Source of the DNA: Pseudomonadota bacterium
Lineage (GTDB): Bacteria; CALINM01
Length of the DNA stretch: 13,377 bases
Reading direction: 5' to 3'
Assembly: GCA_026415985.1 (NCBI GenBank)
Contig: JAOAGA010000049.1
Coordinates: 1 to 13,377 of the forward strand
The notes beneath the pieces are model-generated. The model saw only the letters and a program-made list of their open reading frames with translations. It did no database searches and had not been told where the DNA came from. A program made the position numbers and the translations under genes. Below, one piece after another: positions 5,682 through 13,065 of this stretch (position 1 is its first letter; each line of letters begins with the position of its first letter).

Positions 5682-7490
5682 ATGGAAGCTATTGCTGCGA
5701 GAGTTAACGGTGAATTAATTGACTTAAGTCAGGTTAAGGGTGATTATGAGCCTGTTTTTCCGGAGGATAAAAGTGCCCTTGATATCCTGAGGCATAGCTC
5801 TGCCCACGTTATGGCTGAGGCAGTTAAGGAGCTATATCCGGATACCCTTGTAACTATCGGTCCTGCTACAGATACTGGTTTTTACTATGATTTTGATAGG
5901 GATGAGCCCTTTACTGATGAAGATTTAGCCCTTATTGAAAAAAGAATGGCAGAGATTATTGCGAAAAAAGAGCCCTTTGTAAAAACAGAGATGACCATTG
6001 ACTCTGCAATTGATTTCTTTTCCAAGAAGGGAGAAAAATATAAGGTTGAAATTATACAGGAACTTAAGGAAAAGGGAGAAGAAAAGGTTTCGCTTTATAC
6101 ACAGGGTAGTTTTGTCGATTTATGCAGGGGACCCCATATCCCCCACACGGGGTTTATAAGGGCGTTTAAACTTTTAAATGTTGCGGGCGCATACTGGAGA
6201 GGCGATGAGAAAAATAAGATGCTCCAAAGAATTTATGGTACCGCATTTTTTACAAAGGAAGAGTTGGAAAATTTTCTCAGGTTTATAGAAGAAGCGAAGG
6301 AAAGAGATCACAGAAAGTTAGGTAAGGAGCTCGATCTCTTCAGCATTAGTGATGAGGTAGGCCCGGGGCTTGTTATATATCATCCCAATGGTTCCATACT
6401 AAGGTATCTGCTGGAGGACTTTGAAAGAAAAGAACATCTGAGACGTGGATATAAGATGGTATACGGACCCCATATAATGAGACTTGAGCTTTGGAAAAAG
6501 TCCGGCCATTACGATAACTATAGAGAAAATATGTATTTTACGGAAGTGGAGGGGCAGGTTTTTGGTATAAAGCCCATGAACTGTCTTGCCCATATTGCGG
6601 TCTATAAATCAAAGGTCAGAAGTTACAGGGATTTGCCATTGAGATATTTTGAGTTAGGCACTGTTCACAGACATGAAAGATCCGGTGTTTTACATGGTCT
6701 GTTAAGGGTAAGAAGTTTCACTCAGGATGATGCCCATATCTTTTGCAGACCCGATCAGGTACAGGATGAGATAAAGAATGTTATTAAGTTTGTCGATGAT
6801 GTAATGGAGATGTTTGGCTTTTCTTACGATATTGAGTTATCTACAAGACCGGAAAAATCTATCGGAACAGAAGAGATCTGGGAGTTGGCCACAACGGCAT
6901 TAAAAAACTGCTTAGACGAGTTAGGAAAGCCTTACGAGATAAATGAGGGGGATGGTGCCTTTTACGGACCTAAGATAGATATTAAGTTAAGAGATGCCCT
7001 CGACAGAAAATGGCAATGTGCAACTATTCAGTGTGATTTTAATCTGCCGGAAAGATTTGATTTAACCTTTGTAGGGCAGGATAATCAGCGACACAGACCA
7101 GTAATGCTTCACAGGGTTATCCTTGGTTCAATAGAGAGATTTATAAGTATTTTAATCGAGCATTATAAAGGGGCCTTCCCGTTATGGCTTGCACCTGTTC
7201 AGGTTTTGGTTTTAAATATAACCGATAATCAGCTTGATTATGCCAGAGAAGTTATTGAAAAACTGAGGATGAACGATATCAGGGTAGAGGAAGACTTCAG
7301 AAACGAGAAGTTAGGTTATAAGATCCGTGAAGCACAGATGAGAAAGATCCCTTATATAATTGTTTTGGGTGATAAAGAAAAGGAAGCAAGAACTCTTTCC
7401 ATAAGGACAAGGGAAAAGGAAGAGAAAAAGGATGTGAAGATAGAAGATTTTATATCAGAGATAAAAGAAAAGAATGATAAAAGGAGGTAG
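5682..7490 (+). CDS. thrS: Threonyl-tRNA synthetase, with N-terminally shortened TGS domain
   Basis: ThrRS charges tRNA-Thr with threonine and edits mis-attached serine. The 602 residues contain the editing site (H38xxxH42 and C148xxxH152), the class II core with SGHYDNY and ENMYF near 274-286, motif 2 around HRHERSG (329-335), the zinc ligands Cys301, His352 and His477, motif 3 ([12 protein letters not shown], 476-487) and the anticodon-binding domain from about 505. These residues sit 33-35 positions earlier than in E. coli ThrRS (H73/H77, C182/H186, C334/H385/H511), so about 35 residues of the first half of the TGS domain are absent. An in-frame ATG at 5634 is inside the tRNA and is rejected; 5682 is the first usable start, with only U and A upstream and no Shine-Dalgarno sequence. 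The usual NCPGH around the zinc cysteine reads NCLAH. The last codons carry the infC ribosome-binding site. Confidence 0.95.
   Translation: MEAIAARVNGELIDLSQVKGDYEPVFPEDKSALDILRHSSAHVMAEAVKELYPDTLVTIGPATDTGFYYDFDRDEPFTDEDLALIEKRMAEIIAKKEPFVKTEMTIDSAIDFFSKKGEKYKVEIIQELKEKGEEKVSLYTQGSFVDLCRGPHIPHTGFIRAFKLLNVAGAYWRGDEKNKMLQRIYGTAFFTKEELENFLRFIEEAKERDHRKLGKELDLFSISDEVGPGLVIYHPNGSILRYLLEDFERKEHLRRGYKMVYGPHIMRLELWKKSGHYDNYRENMYFTEVEGQVFGIKPMNCLAHIAVYKSKVRSYRDLPLRYFELGTVHRHERSGVLHGLLRVRSFTQDDAHIFCRPDQVQDEIKNVIKFVDDVMEMFGFSYDIELSTRPEKSIGTEEIWELATTALKNCLDELGKPYEINEGDGAFYGPKIDIKLRDALDRKWQCATIQCDFNLPERFDLTFVGQDNQRHRPVMLHRVILGSIERFISILIEHYKGAFPLWLAPVQVLVLNITDNQLDYAREVIEKLRMNDIRVEEDFRNEKLGYKIREAQMRKIPYIIVLGDKEKEARTLSIRTREKEEKKDVKIEDFISEIKEKNDKRR
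7481..7487 (+). promoter_or_regulatory. infC ribosome-binding site, inside the end of thrS
   Basis: AAGGAGG is a near-perfect Shine-Dalgarno sequence formed by the last sense codons of thrS (K-R-R), directly before its TAG. It lies six bases before the ATA at 7494, an ideal distance, and decides the infC start where no ATG, GTG or TTG exists. Confidence 0.9.
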
Positions 7491-7493
7491 GGT

Positions 7494-8003
7494 ATAGAAA
7501 AGGAATATCGAATTAACGAAAAAATTAAGGTCCCCAAGGTTAGGGTAGTTGATGAGGAAGGGAAACAGCTTGGTATTCTTGATACAGGTCAGGCAATAGC
7601 AATAGCAAAAGAAAGAGGATATGACCTCGTTGAGATTGCTCCCAGTGCGGACCCGCCGGTTTGTAAGATTATTGATTATGGCAAACTGAGGTATCAGCTG
7701 AGTAAAAAATCTCAGGAGGCGAAAAAAAAGCAAACGGTTATCCAGATAAAGGAGATTAAGCTTAGGCCTAAAACGGATGTTCATGATATTGAGGTAAAGG
7801 TTAATCATATAAAGAGATTTATTGAGGATAAAAACAAGGTTAAGATTAGCGTGGTTTTTAGAGGTAGAGAGCTTGCTCACAAAGAGTTTGGAGTTAAGGT
7901 AATGGATGAGGTGTTAACAAGGATTTCGGATTTTGCAAAGTTAGATAGTGAGCCCAAGTTTGACGGTAAGAGCTATGTAGTTATTGTATCGGCAAAAAAG
8001 TAA
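7494..8003 (+). CDS. infC: Translation initiation factor IF-3, starting at an AUA codon
   Basis: IF3 binds the 30S subunit, keeps it apart from 50S and rejects wrong start codons and initiator tRNAs. The 169-residue product shows the N-terminal domain from [15 protein letters not shown] through [11 protein letters not shown] and [13 protein letters not shown] (residues 5-72), a lysine-rich linker, and the C-terminal domain beginning [18 protein letters not shown] and ending [10 protein letters not shown]. Length is close to E. coli IF3 (180). No ATG, GTG or TTG precedes the conserved sequence: upstream in frame there are only GGT and ATA before the thrS TAG. The start is therefore ATA at 7494, six bases after AAGGAGG. 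In E. coli infC starts with AUU and IF3 represses its own translation by discriminating against it; the same control is inferred here. thrS and infC are in the same frame, separated by one stop codon. Confidence 0.93.
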   Translation: MEKEYRINEKIKVPKVRVVDEEGKQLGILDTGQAIAIAKERGYDLVEIAPSADPPVCKIIDYGKLRYQLSKKSQEAKKKQTVIQIKEIKLRPKTDVHDIEVKVNHIKRFIEDKNKVKISVVFRGRELAHKEFGVKVMDEVLTRISDFAKLDSEPKFDGKSYVVIVSAKK

Positions 8004-8019
8004 TAAAGAGGAGGTTAAA

Positions 8020-8214
8020 ATGCCTAAGGTAAAAACACATAAGGGTGCCAGTAAAAGATTTAAAATAACCGGTTCAGGTAAGGTAAAATATAAGAAGGCT
8101 AATTTAAGACATATCCTTACTTCAAAAAACTCTAAAAGAAAGAGACAGATTGGTAAGCCGGGTATTTTAAATACAACACAGGCAAATATAATTAAAGAAG
8201 TAATTCATATCTAA
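8020..8214 (+). CDS. rpmI: 50S ribosomal protein L35
   Basis: L35 is a small basic protein of the large ribosomal subunit. The 64-residue sequence begins [20 protein letters not shown], the diagnostic N terminus, and continues with the conserved [18 protein letters not shown]. The start at 8020 has AGGAGG (8009-8014) five bases upstream. An in-frame ATG at 7984 would add 12 residues, but those codons lie inside infC and are not conserved in L35. It sits between infC and rplT, 16 bases after infC, in the standard infC-rpmI-rplT order. In other bacteria this cluster is controlled post-transcriptionally by L20 binding the mRNA; I cannot recognise such a site here. Confidence 0.97.
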   Translation: MPKVKTHKGASKRFKITGSGKVKYKKANLRHILTSKNSKRKRQIGKPGILNTTQANIIKEVIHI

Positions 8215-8230
8215 ACGGAGGATAGTAGTT

Positions 8231-8575
8231 ATGCCCAGAGCGAAAGGTGGTTTTAAGACAAGAAGAAGACACAAAAAATATCTAAAGCTTGCAAAAGGCT
8301 ATTGGGGAGCAAGACACAGGTTATATAAAATAGCAAGGGTTGCTGTAGAGAGAGGGCTTGCCTTTGCTTTTCATGGCAGAAAGCTTAGAAAAAGAGAGTT
8401 TAGAAGCCTTTGGATTGCAAGGATAAATGCCTTTGCAAGGACATTAGGAATATCATATAGCAAGTTGATTAACAAGCTTCAGAATAACAATATTGCTATT
8501 GATAGAAAGATTTTAGCAGAGCTCGCGGTCACTGATCCTAAAGCCTTTGAGAGCATTGTTAAATCAGTATGTTAA
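8231..8575 (+). CDS. rplT: 50S ribosomal protein L20
   Basis: L20 binds 23S rRNA early and is needed for large-subunit assembly. The 114-residue protein matches the family throughout: a basic N-terminal extension (MPRAKGGFKTRRRHKKYLKL), then AKGYWGARHRLYKIA, the RKREFRSLWIARINAFAR segment at about 55-70, LGISYSKLINKL, and the end DRKILAELAVTDPKAFESIV. GGAGGA at 8217-8222 precedes the ATG by eight bases. The start MPRAKGGF differs from the common MARVKRG, a minor variation. The last bases overlap the pheS start by seven, so pheS translation is probably coupled to L20. Confidence 0.97.
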   Translation: MPRAKGGFKTRRRHKKYLKLAKGYWGARHRLYKIARVAVERGLAFAFHGRKLRKREFRSLWIARINAFARTLGISYSKLINKLQNNNIAIDRKILAELAVTDPKAFESIVKSVC

Positions 8576-9594
8576 GTTGGGAAGTCATTGAAGAAATAAA
8601 AAAAACAGCCCTAAACGAGCTTGAAAATATAACCTCAGAGAGAGATTGGGTTGAGCTAAAGGCTAAATATTTAGGGAAAAAAGGGAAATTGCAGGATTTA
8701 TTGAAAATGCTTCCCACTGTCTCTCAGGAGGAAAGGAAGTCTTTAGGCTCTCAAGTAAACGAGGTTAAGGATTTGCTTGAGAACCTGTTTTCCGACAAAC
8801 TTCAGGAAATAAAATTATCGCTGAAAAAACAAAAAATTTTTGAGAAAAAGGTTGATATTACCCTGCCGAGCAAGAGATATTCAAGAACAGGCAGGGTTCA
8901 TCCATTAAACAGGGTTACTTCTGAGATACTTGATATCTTCTCCAGTTTGGGCTTTGAGGTTGAGGAAGGTCCTGAGATAGAAGAGGATTATTACAATTTT
9001 GAAGCCCTTAATATACCTAAGGAACACCCTGCGAGGGATATGCAGGATACTTTCTACATTGATGAATCACGCCTTTTGAGAACGCATACCTCTCCTGTTC
9101 AGATCAGAGTTATGGAAAAAAGACAGCCACCACTTATGGTTGTCTGTCCGGGAAAGGTTTACAGAAGGGACTCAGATGTTACCCATAGCCCGATGTTTCA
9201 TCAGATTGAGGGTTTTATGGTGGATAAAGAGGTCAGTTTCTCCCATTTGAAAGGGGTGTTGACAGAGTTTTTACAGGCCTTTTTTGGTAAGGAAAAGAAT
9301 GTCAGGTTCAGACCAAGTTATTTTCCCTTTACGGAGCCAAGCGCAGAGGTTGATATTGAGTGTGTTGTCTGTGAAGGAAAGGGCTGTCGGGTCTGTAAAG
9401 GTAGCGGATGGCTTGAAGTTCTGGGTTGCGGAATGATACATCCTTATCTTTTTAGTGTTGTAGGTTATGATAAGAGTGTCTATTCAGGTTTTGCCTTTGG
9501 TTTGGGTGTTGAAAGACTGACGATGCTTAAGTATGCCATAGATGATATTAGACTTTTCTATGAAGGCAATGTAAGTTTTCTGGAGCAGTTATAA
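8569..9594 (+). CDS. pheS: Phenylalanyl-tRNA synthetase alpha subunit
   Basis: This is the catalytic subunit of the (alpha-beta)2 PheRS that charges tRNA-Phe. The 341 residues comprise an N-terminal coiled-coil arm (about 1-90, binding the tRNA) and the class II catalytic domain. The substrate pocket region includes RTHTSPVQIRVM (171-182), motif 2 with VYRRD and HSPMFHQIEGFMVD (197-219), and motif 3 with FGLGVERLTMLKY (310-322). Between the catalytic strands is a Cys4 cluster, C265xxC268 and C273xxC276, a zinc-knuckle-like insertion known from part of the family, for example thermophiles. The ATG at 8569 overlaps the end of rplT by seven bases and has only weak Shine-Dalgarno complementarity, so translation is probably coupled. 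Its stop overlaps the pheT ATG by one base (TAATG). Confidence 0.96.
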   Translation: MLSWEVIEEIKKTALNELENITSERDWVELKAKYLGKKGKLQDLLKMLPTVSQEERKSLGSQVNEVKDLLENLFSDKLQEIKLSLKKQKIFEKKVDITLPSKRYSRTGRVHPLNRVTSEILDIFSSLGFEVEEGPEIEEDYYNFEALNIPKEHPARDMQDTFYIDESRLLRTHTSPVQIRVMEKRQPPLMVVCPGKVYRRDSDVTHSPMFHQIEGFMVDKEVSFSHLKGVLTEFLQAFFGKEKNVRFRPSYFPFTEPSAEVDIECVVCEGKGCRVCKGSGWLEVLGCGMIHPYLFSVVGYDKSVYSGFAFGLGVERLTMLKYAIDDIRLFYEGNVSFLEQL

Positions 9595-12008
9595 TGCAAA
9601 TACTACTCAACTGGTTAAGGGATTATGTTGATATTTATGAAGGCGTTAAAGAGATAGCCTTTAAGCTTACAATGTCAGGTTTTGAGGTTGAAGAAGTTGT
9701 TGATTTAAAAGAGCAATTCAAAAACTGCAAGGTGGCCTACGTAAATAAAACAGAAAATCATCCGAAGGCCGATAAATTAAAGATTTGTGAAGTTTCAACG
9801 GGAACGGAGATTTTAAAGGTTGTCTGCGGGGCTCCCAATGTATCAGCGGGTCAAAAAGTTATAATAGCATTGCCGGGTGCAAGATTGCCTTCGGGAAATA
9901 TTGATAAAACTGTTATTAGAGATGTGGAATCTTTTGGAATGCTATGTTCAGAAAAGGATTTGGGTTTTACTGCCTTATCAACAGGTATTATTGTCCTTCC
10001 AGAGAACATTAGCATTGGTAAAGATATTTGGGAAGAGGCTTACAGAGATTTAGATGATTATGTGTTGAGTATAAATATAACACCAAACAGGGGAGATTGT
10101 TTATCCCATTTAGGAATTGCAAGAGAGTTATCCGCCTTAACTAACAGACCACTTAAAAAGAGGGATTTATCATTTCAGTTGGTTGATAAAGCAGATTTCA
10201 TTGATATAGATATAGAATCTCCCGATCTCTGTCCAAGATATACCGCTATGCTGATCAAAGATGTAAAGATAAAAGATTCTCCAGATTATTTAAAAATAAG
10301 ACTTTTTGCCTGTGGGATGAGGTCTATCAATAATATCGTCGATATTACAAACTTTGTAATGCTCGACAGGGGACAACCATTACATGCCTTTGACTATGAT
10401 TTGATAAGGGATAAGAAAATAATAGTTAGAAAGGCCTTTGAAGGTGAAAGGATCGTAACCCTTGACGGAAAAGAAAGAACTCTTAAGGAAAGTGATCTGG
10501 TTATTGCCGATACCGGTGGAGCGATAGCTATAGCGGGAGTAATGGGTGGACTTAATTCTGAAGTTACTGAAAAGACCAAAAATATCCTTCTTGAAAGTGC
10601 CTATTTTAACCCCCCGTCAATAAGAAAAACTGCCAAAAGATTGTCTCTACCGTCAGAGGCTTCCTATCGTTTTGAAAGAGGCATAGATATGCTTGGTGTT
10701 CCTGAATCGGCTATTCTGTCGGCATCTATGATGGGTAAACTTGCCGAAGGTATTTTTCAACCGGTCATTCTTGATGCCTATCCCAAACCCTATCATAAAG
10801 AAGGCATAAAATTCCTTCCTGACAGATGTGCTATGTATTTAGGCAATAAAGAAATTATGAATAAGGCAGAAGATAGATTAAAAGCCCTTGGTTTTTCTGT
10901 TATCAAAAAGAGATTTGAATGGGATGTAACTGTTCCGTCCTATAGGCAGGACGTTACAATAGAGGAGGATCTTTACGAAGAAATAGCAAGATTAGGATAT
11001 TACGAAGAGATATTTCCGCTCCTTCCTGAGGTTAAAATTAAGAGCAGAAAAATTGGTGACAGAGATTTTTTAGATAGTTTGAAATGTAAGATAGTGGATT
11101 TTGGTGGTTATGAGGTTATAAACTATAGCTTTGTTACCTTAAAGGAGTTAAAAAAATCACTTACCTATGATAGATATAAAGATAGGCTAATCTTCATAAA
11201 AAACCCCCTTACTGATGATGAAACTGTTATGAGACCAAACTCAGTTTCAAGTATGCTCAATGTTTTGGAACTAAATCATAAAAGAAGCAACTATGATCTT
11301 TTTCTATATGAGATAGGAAAGGCCTACAGATTAGCGGAAGATAATCAAAATAACAAAAAGATTGAAGAAAAAAAGATTGTATCTTTTGCCTTTTCCGGTA
11401 ACTTATGGGAAAAAAGCTGGTTTTCAAAGGAAGAACCTTACGATTTTTTTAATGTTAAAGGCATTGTTGAAGGTATTATTGAAGCAACTATAAATATACC
11501 GATTAGTGTGAATGTATGTGCCGAAGACAAATACCCCTTTCTGAACCCTGCTGTTTCAGCAGAAATCATAATAGATGGAAAGCCTGCCGGGTTTTTTGGT
11601 CTTGTTCATCCCGATGTTATTGAAAACTATGAAATCAAAAGAGACGTGTTTATCGCAGAGCTTGATTATTTTTATCTGAAAAATTTATATTTCGCAAAGA
11701 GAACATATTATTACGGTTTTTCAAGATACCCAAAGGTTGACAGGGATATTACGGTAATAGTTAATGAAGACTTGCCTGTAGCAGATATACAAAAGATAAT
11801 TTTCTCATCGGGCGCAGAGTTTTTAGAAAACATCAGGCTTGTTGACCTTTTCAGAGGCGAGAAAATCGGAACTGACAAAAAGAGCCTTACTTTTAAACTA
11901 ATATTCCAGTCAATGGAAAAGACTCTTAACGATGAAGAGGTCAATAAAGAGACTCAGAAGATAGCAGATAATCTATTGAAAAAATTAAAAGTAGAGTTTC
12001 CAAAATAA
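9594..12008 (+). CDS. pheT: Phenylalanyl-tRNA synthetase beta subunit
   Basis: The beta subunit holds the tRNA, edits Tyr-tRNA-Phe and completes the PheRS tetramer. The 804 residues are about the usual length and show the domains in order. MQILLNWLRDYVD is the standard N terminus. An EMAP/OB-fold tRNA-binding domain (about 42-150) contains NHPKADKLKICEV and VVCGAPNV. The B3/B4 editing region (about 210-380) contains NITPNRGDCLSHLGIARE just before it, and SLPSEASYRFERGID. B5 covers about 400-475 and ends in YEEIARLGYYEEI. A catalytic-like core (about 490-690) follows, then the C-terminal FDX-ACB anticodon-binding domain from YPKVDRDITVIV (about 711) to the end. GGAG at 9582-9585 lies eight bases before the ATG, and the one-base overlap with pheS couples synthesis in equal amounts. 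No motif is visibly broken. Confidence 0.96.
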   Translation: MQILLNWLRDYVDIYEGVKEIAFKLTMSGFEVEEVVDLKEQFKNCKVAYVNKTENHPKADKLKICEVSTGTEILKVVCGAPNVSAGQKVIIALPGARLPSGNIDKTVIRDVESFGMLCSEKDLGFTALSTGIIVLPENISIGKDIWEEAYRDLDDYVLSINITPNRGDCLSHLGIARELSALTNRPLKKRDLSFQLVDKADFIDIDIESPDLCPRYTAMLIKDVKIKDSPDYLKIRLFACGMRSINNIVDITNFVMLDRGQPLHAFDYDLIRDKKIIVRKAFEGERIVTLDGKERTLKESDLVIADTGGAIAIAGVMGGLNSEVTEKTKNILLESAYFNPPSIRKTAKRLSLPSEASYRFERGIDMLGVPESAILSASMMGKLAEGIFQPVILDAYPKPYHKEGIKFLPDRCAMYLGNKEIMNKAEDRLKALGFSVIKKRFEWDVTVPSYRQDVTIEEDLYEEIARLGYYEEIFPLLPEVKIKSRKIGDRDFLDSLKCKIVDFGGYEVINYSFVTLKELKKSLTYDRYKDRLIFIKNPLTDDETVMRPNSVSSMLNVLELNHKRSNYDLFLYEIGKAYRLAEDNQNNKKIEEKKIVSFAFSGNLWEKSWFSKEEPYDFFNVKGIVEGIIEATINIPISVNVCAEDKYPFLNPAVSAEIIIDGKPAGFFGLVHPDVIENYEIKRDVFIAELDYFYLKNLYFAKRTYYYGFSRYPKVDRDITVIVNEDLPVADIQKIIFSSGAEFLENIRLVDLFRGEKIGTDKKSLTFKLIFQSMEKTLNDEEVNKETQKIADNLLKKLKVEFPK

Positions 12009-12030
12009 TTTCATAGAGGAGAGGTGTTTT

Positions 12031-12306
12031 ATGACAAAGCAAGATCTAATCAGATATATGATGACAGAGCTTGGGTATTCCCGAAGAGACTCAATGGCTT
12101 TAATTGACAAGACCTTTGAGATTATTAAAAACTCTCTTCTGAAGGGAGAAAGTGTAAGAATCACCAATTTTGGCAACTTTGTTGTAAAAGAAAAAGGAGA
12201 GAGAATAGGAAGGAATCCAAAAACCAAAGAGGAGTATGTAATTAAAAAGAGAACAACTGTTATCTTCAAACCCTCAACAAACTTAAGAAAAGAACTTAAA
12301 AAATAG
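12031..12306 (+). CDS. ihfA: Integration host factor / HU-family DNA-bending protein (IHF alpha type)
   Basis: The 91-residue protein is a nucleoid-associated dimer-forming protein of the HU/IHF family that bends DNA in replication, recombination and promoter architecture. The helical dimerisation part (1-40) is followed by VRITNFGNFVVKEK (42-55) and the DNA-inserting beta arm around GRNPKT (60-65), which contains the proline that kinks DNA, then the conserved FKPSTNLRKEL end. The alpha-subunit call rests mainly on position: ihfA directly follows pheT in E. coli and many proteobacteria. A homodimeric HU-like role cannot be excluded without knowing whether a second subunit exists elsewhere. 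GAGGAGAGG upstream of the ATG is a strong ribosome-binding site. It is two bases from the downstream MerR-like gene. Confidence 0.88.
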   Translation: MTKQDLIRYMMTELGYSRRDSMALIDKTFEIIKNSLLKGESVRITNFGNFVVKEKGERIGRNPKTKEEYVIKKRTTVIFKPSTNLRKELKK

Positions 12307-12308
12307 TT

Positions 12309-12617
12309 ATGGATGAAAAAAAATACTTTAAAATTGGTGAGGTTTGTAAGATTGCCGATATAAAACCTCACATTTTAAGGTATTGGGAAAGAGAGATTAG
12401 AGATATAAGACCTGAGAGATCATTGAAAAATCAGCGTCTTTATAGCAAGAGCTCTCTTGAAAAGATTATTGAGATAAAAAAGTTATTAGATAGTGGCTAC
12501 AGGCTGGAAGTAGTCAAGAAAAATTTTTCTAAAAACAGGTTAGAAGAAGACAAGGTTATACTATTTCTTCAGGAAGTTAAAAGAAATTTGCAAAAGATAA
12601 GAAATTTGTTAGAATAA
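12309..12617 (+). CDS. Short MerR-family DNA-binding protein
   Basis: The protein has 102 residues. Residues 4-70 form a MerR winged helix-turn-helix: YFKIGEVCKIADIKPHILRY recognition helices, the family's WE (RYWEREI) motif, and NQRLYSKSSLEKIIEIKKLL. The tail (70-102) is a short Lys/Arg-rich helix, so there is no effector-binding or metal-binding domain of the kind found in MerR, CueR or BmrR. It resembles the small MerR-like proteins often found directly after ihf genes in this operon type; their targets are not known to me. It starts two bases after the ihf stop with no clear Shine-Dalgarno sequence, so translation is probably coupled. tRNA-Pro follows after seven bases. Whether it regulates this operon is open. 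Confidence 0.85.
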   Translation: MDEKKYFKIGEVCKIADIKPHILRYWEREIRDIRPERSLKNQRLYSKSSLEKIIEIKKLLDSGYRLEVVKKNFSKNRLEEDKVILFLQEVKRNLQKIRNLLE

Positions 12618-12624
12618 ATCTGAT

Positions 12625-12701
12625 CGGGATGTAGCGCAGCTTGGTAGCGCACACGCTTGGGGTGCGTGTGGTCGTGGGTTCAAATCCCGCCATCCCGACC
12701 A
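12625..12701 (+). tRNA. tRNA-Pro (anticodon GGG), CCA encoded
   Basis: A complete cloverleaf is visible. The acceptor stem is CGGGATG/CATCCCG, with the C1-G72 pair seen in bacterial tRNA-Pro. The D stem is GCGC/GCGC. The anticodon stem is CACGC/GCGTG around loop TTGGGGT, with the anticodon GGG at 12659-12661. The T arm is GTGGG/CCCGC with loop TTCAAAT. The discriminator A at 12698 is followed by an encoded CCA at 12699-12701, unlike tRNA-Val in this window. It begins seven bases after the MerR-like stop codon and is therefore probably the processed end of the translation operon's transcript. It reads CCC and CCU codons. Confidence 0.96.
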
Positions 12702-12717
12702 TTACCTTTAAAATCAA

Positions 12718-12747
12718 GGTTAAGATTAAGGTTAAAGTTAAGGATAG
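12718..12747 (+). repeat. Short degenerate hexamer tandem repeat, consensus GGTTAA
   Basis: Four to five adjoining six-base units follow tRNA-Pro: GGTTAA, GATTAA, GGTTAA, AGTTAA and the degraded GGATAG. A small inverted pair, ACCTT at about 12704-12708 and AAGGT at 12716-12720, adjoins it with no T-run behind, so it is not a convincing terminator. The 102-base gap up to fmdB holds nothing else I can name. Confidence 0.55.
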
Positions 12748-12803
12748 ATAATTAAAGTAGAGTTGTAGTTTAAGATTACTATCTCTAAAGGAGAGATGAA
12801 GAT

Positions 12804-13064
12804 ATGCCTACTTATGAGTATCTTTGCGAAAACTGTGGTTATCAGTTTGAAAAAGAGCAGAGGATCACAGAGGATCCCTTAAAGGAATGCCCTCAATGTA
12901 AAGGGGTTGTGAAAAGACTTATATCAAACGGTAATTTTATATTGAAGGGTGGTGGTTGGTATGTTACAGATTATTCAAGAACATCAACCACTGGTTCATC
13001 GGTAAACTCAAAACCTGCCTGCGGAGAAAGCCAAGCCTGCCAGAATTGTCCTTCTGCAAAATAG
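12804..13064 (+). CDS. FmdB-family zinc-ribbon protein
   Basis: The 86-residue protein starts with the FmdB/CxxC_CXXC_SSSS zinc ribbon: [16 protein letters not shown] with Cys8 and Cys11, then Cys29 and Cys32 in CPQC. The segment [18 protein letters not shown] (40-57) is characteristic of the family. FmdB was named as a putative regulator in a formamidase/amidase operon, but its molecular role remains uncertain. The tail is rich in Ser/Thr and adds Cys73, Cys79 and Cys82, which might form another metal site; such cysteine-bearing tails are variable in this family. AAAGGAGAG at about 12787-12795 precedes the ATG by roughly nine bases. A transcription promoter of its own is not evident in the gap after tRNA-Pro. 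One base separates its stop from the next ATG. Confidence 0.9.
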   Translation: MPTYEYLCENCGYQFEKEQRITEDPLKECPQCKGVVKRLISNGNFILKGGGWYVTDYSRTSTTGSSVNSKPACGESQACQNCPSAK

Positions 13065-13065
13065 T

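Noticed and set aside
7455-7880. 141-codon ORF on the minus strand
   Set aside because: It is antisense to infC, whose sense frame is clearly conserved.
7984-8019. Longer start for rpmI
   Set aside because: It overlaps the end of infC, has no ribosome-binding site, and the L35 family starts at MPKVKTHKG.
11985-12371. 128-codon ORF on the minus strand
   Set aside because: It is antisense to the ihf gene and the start of the MerR-like gene, both well supported.
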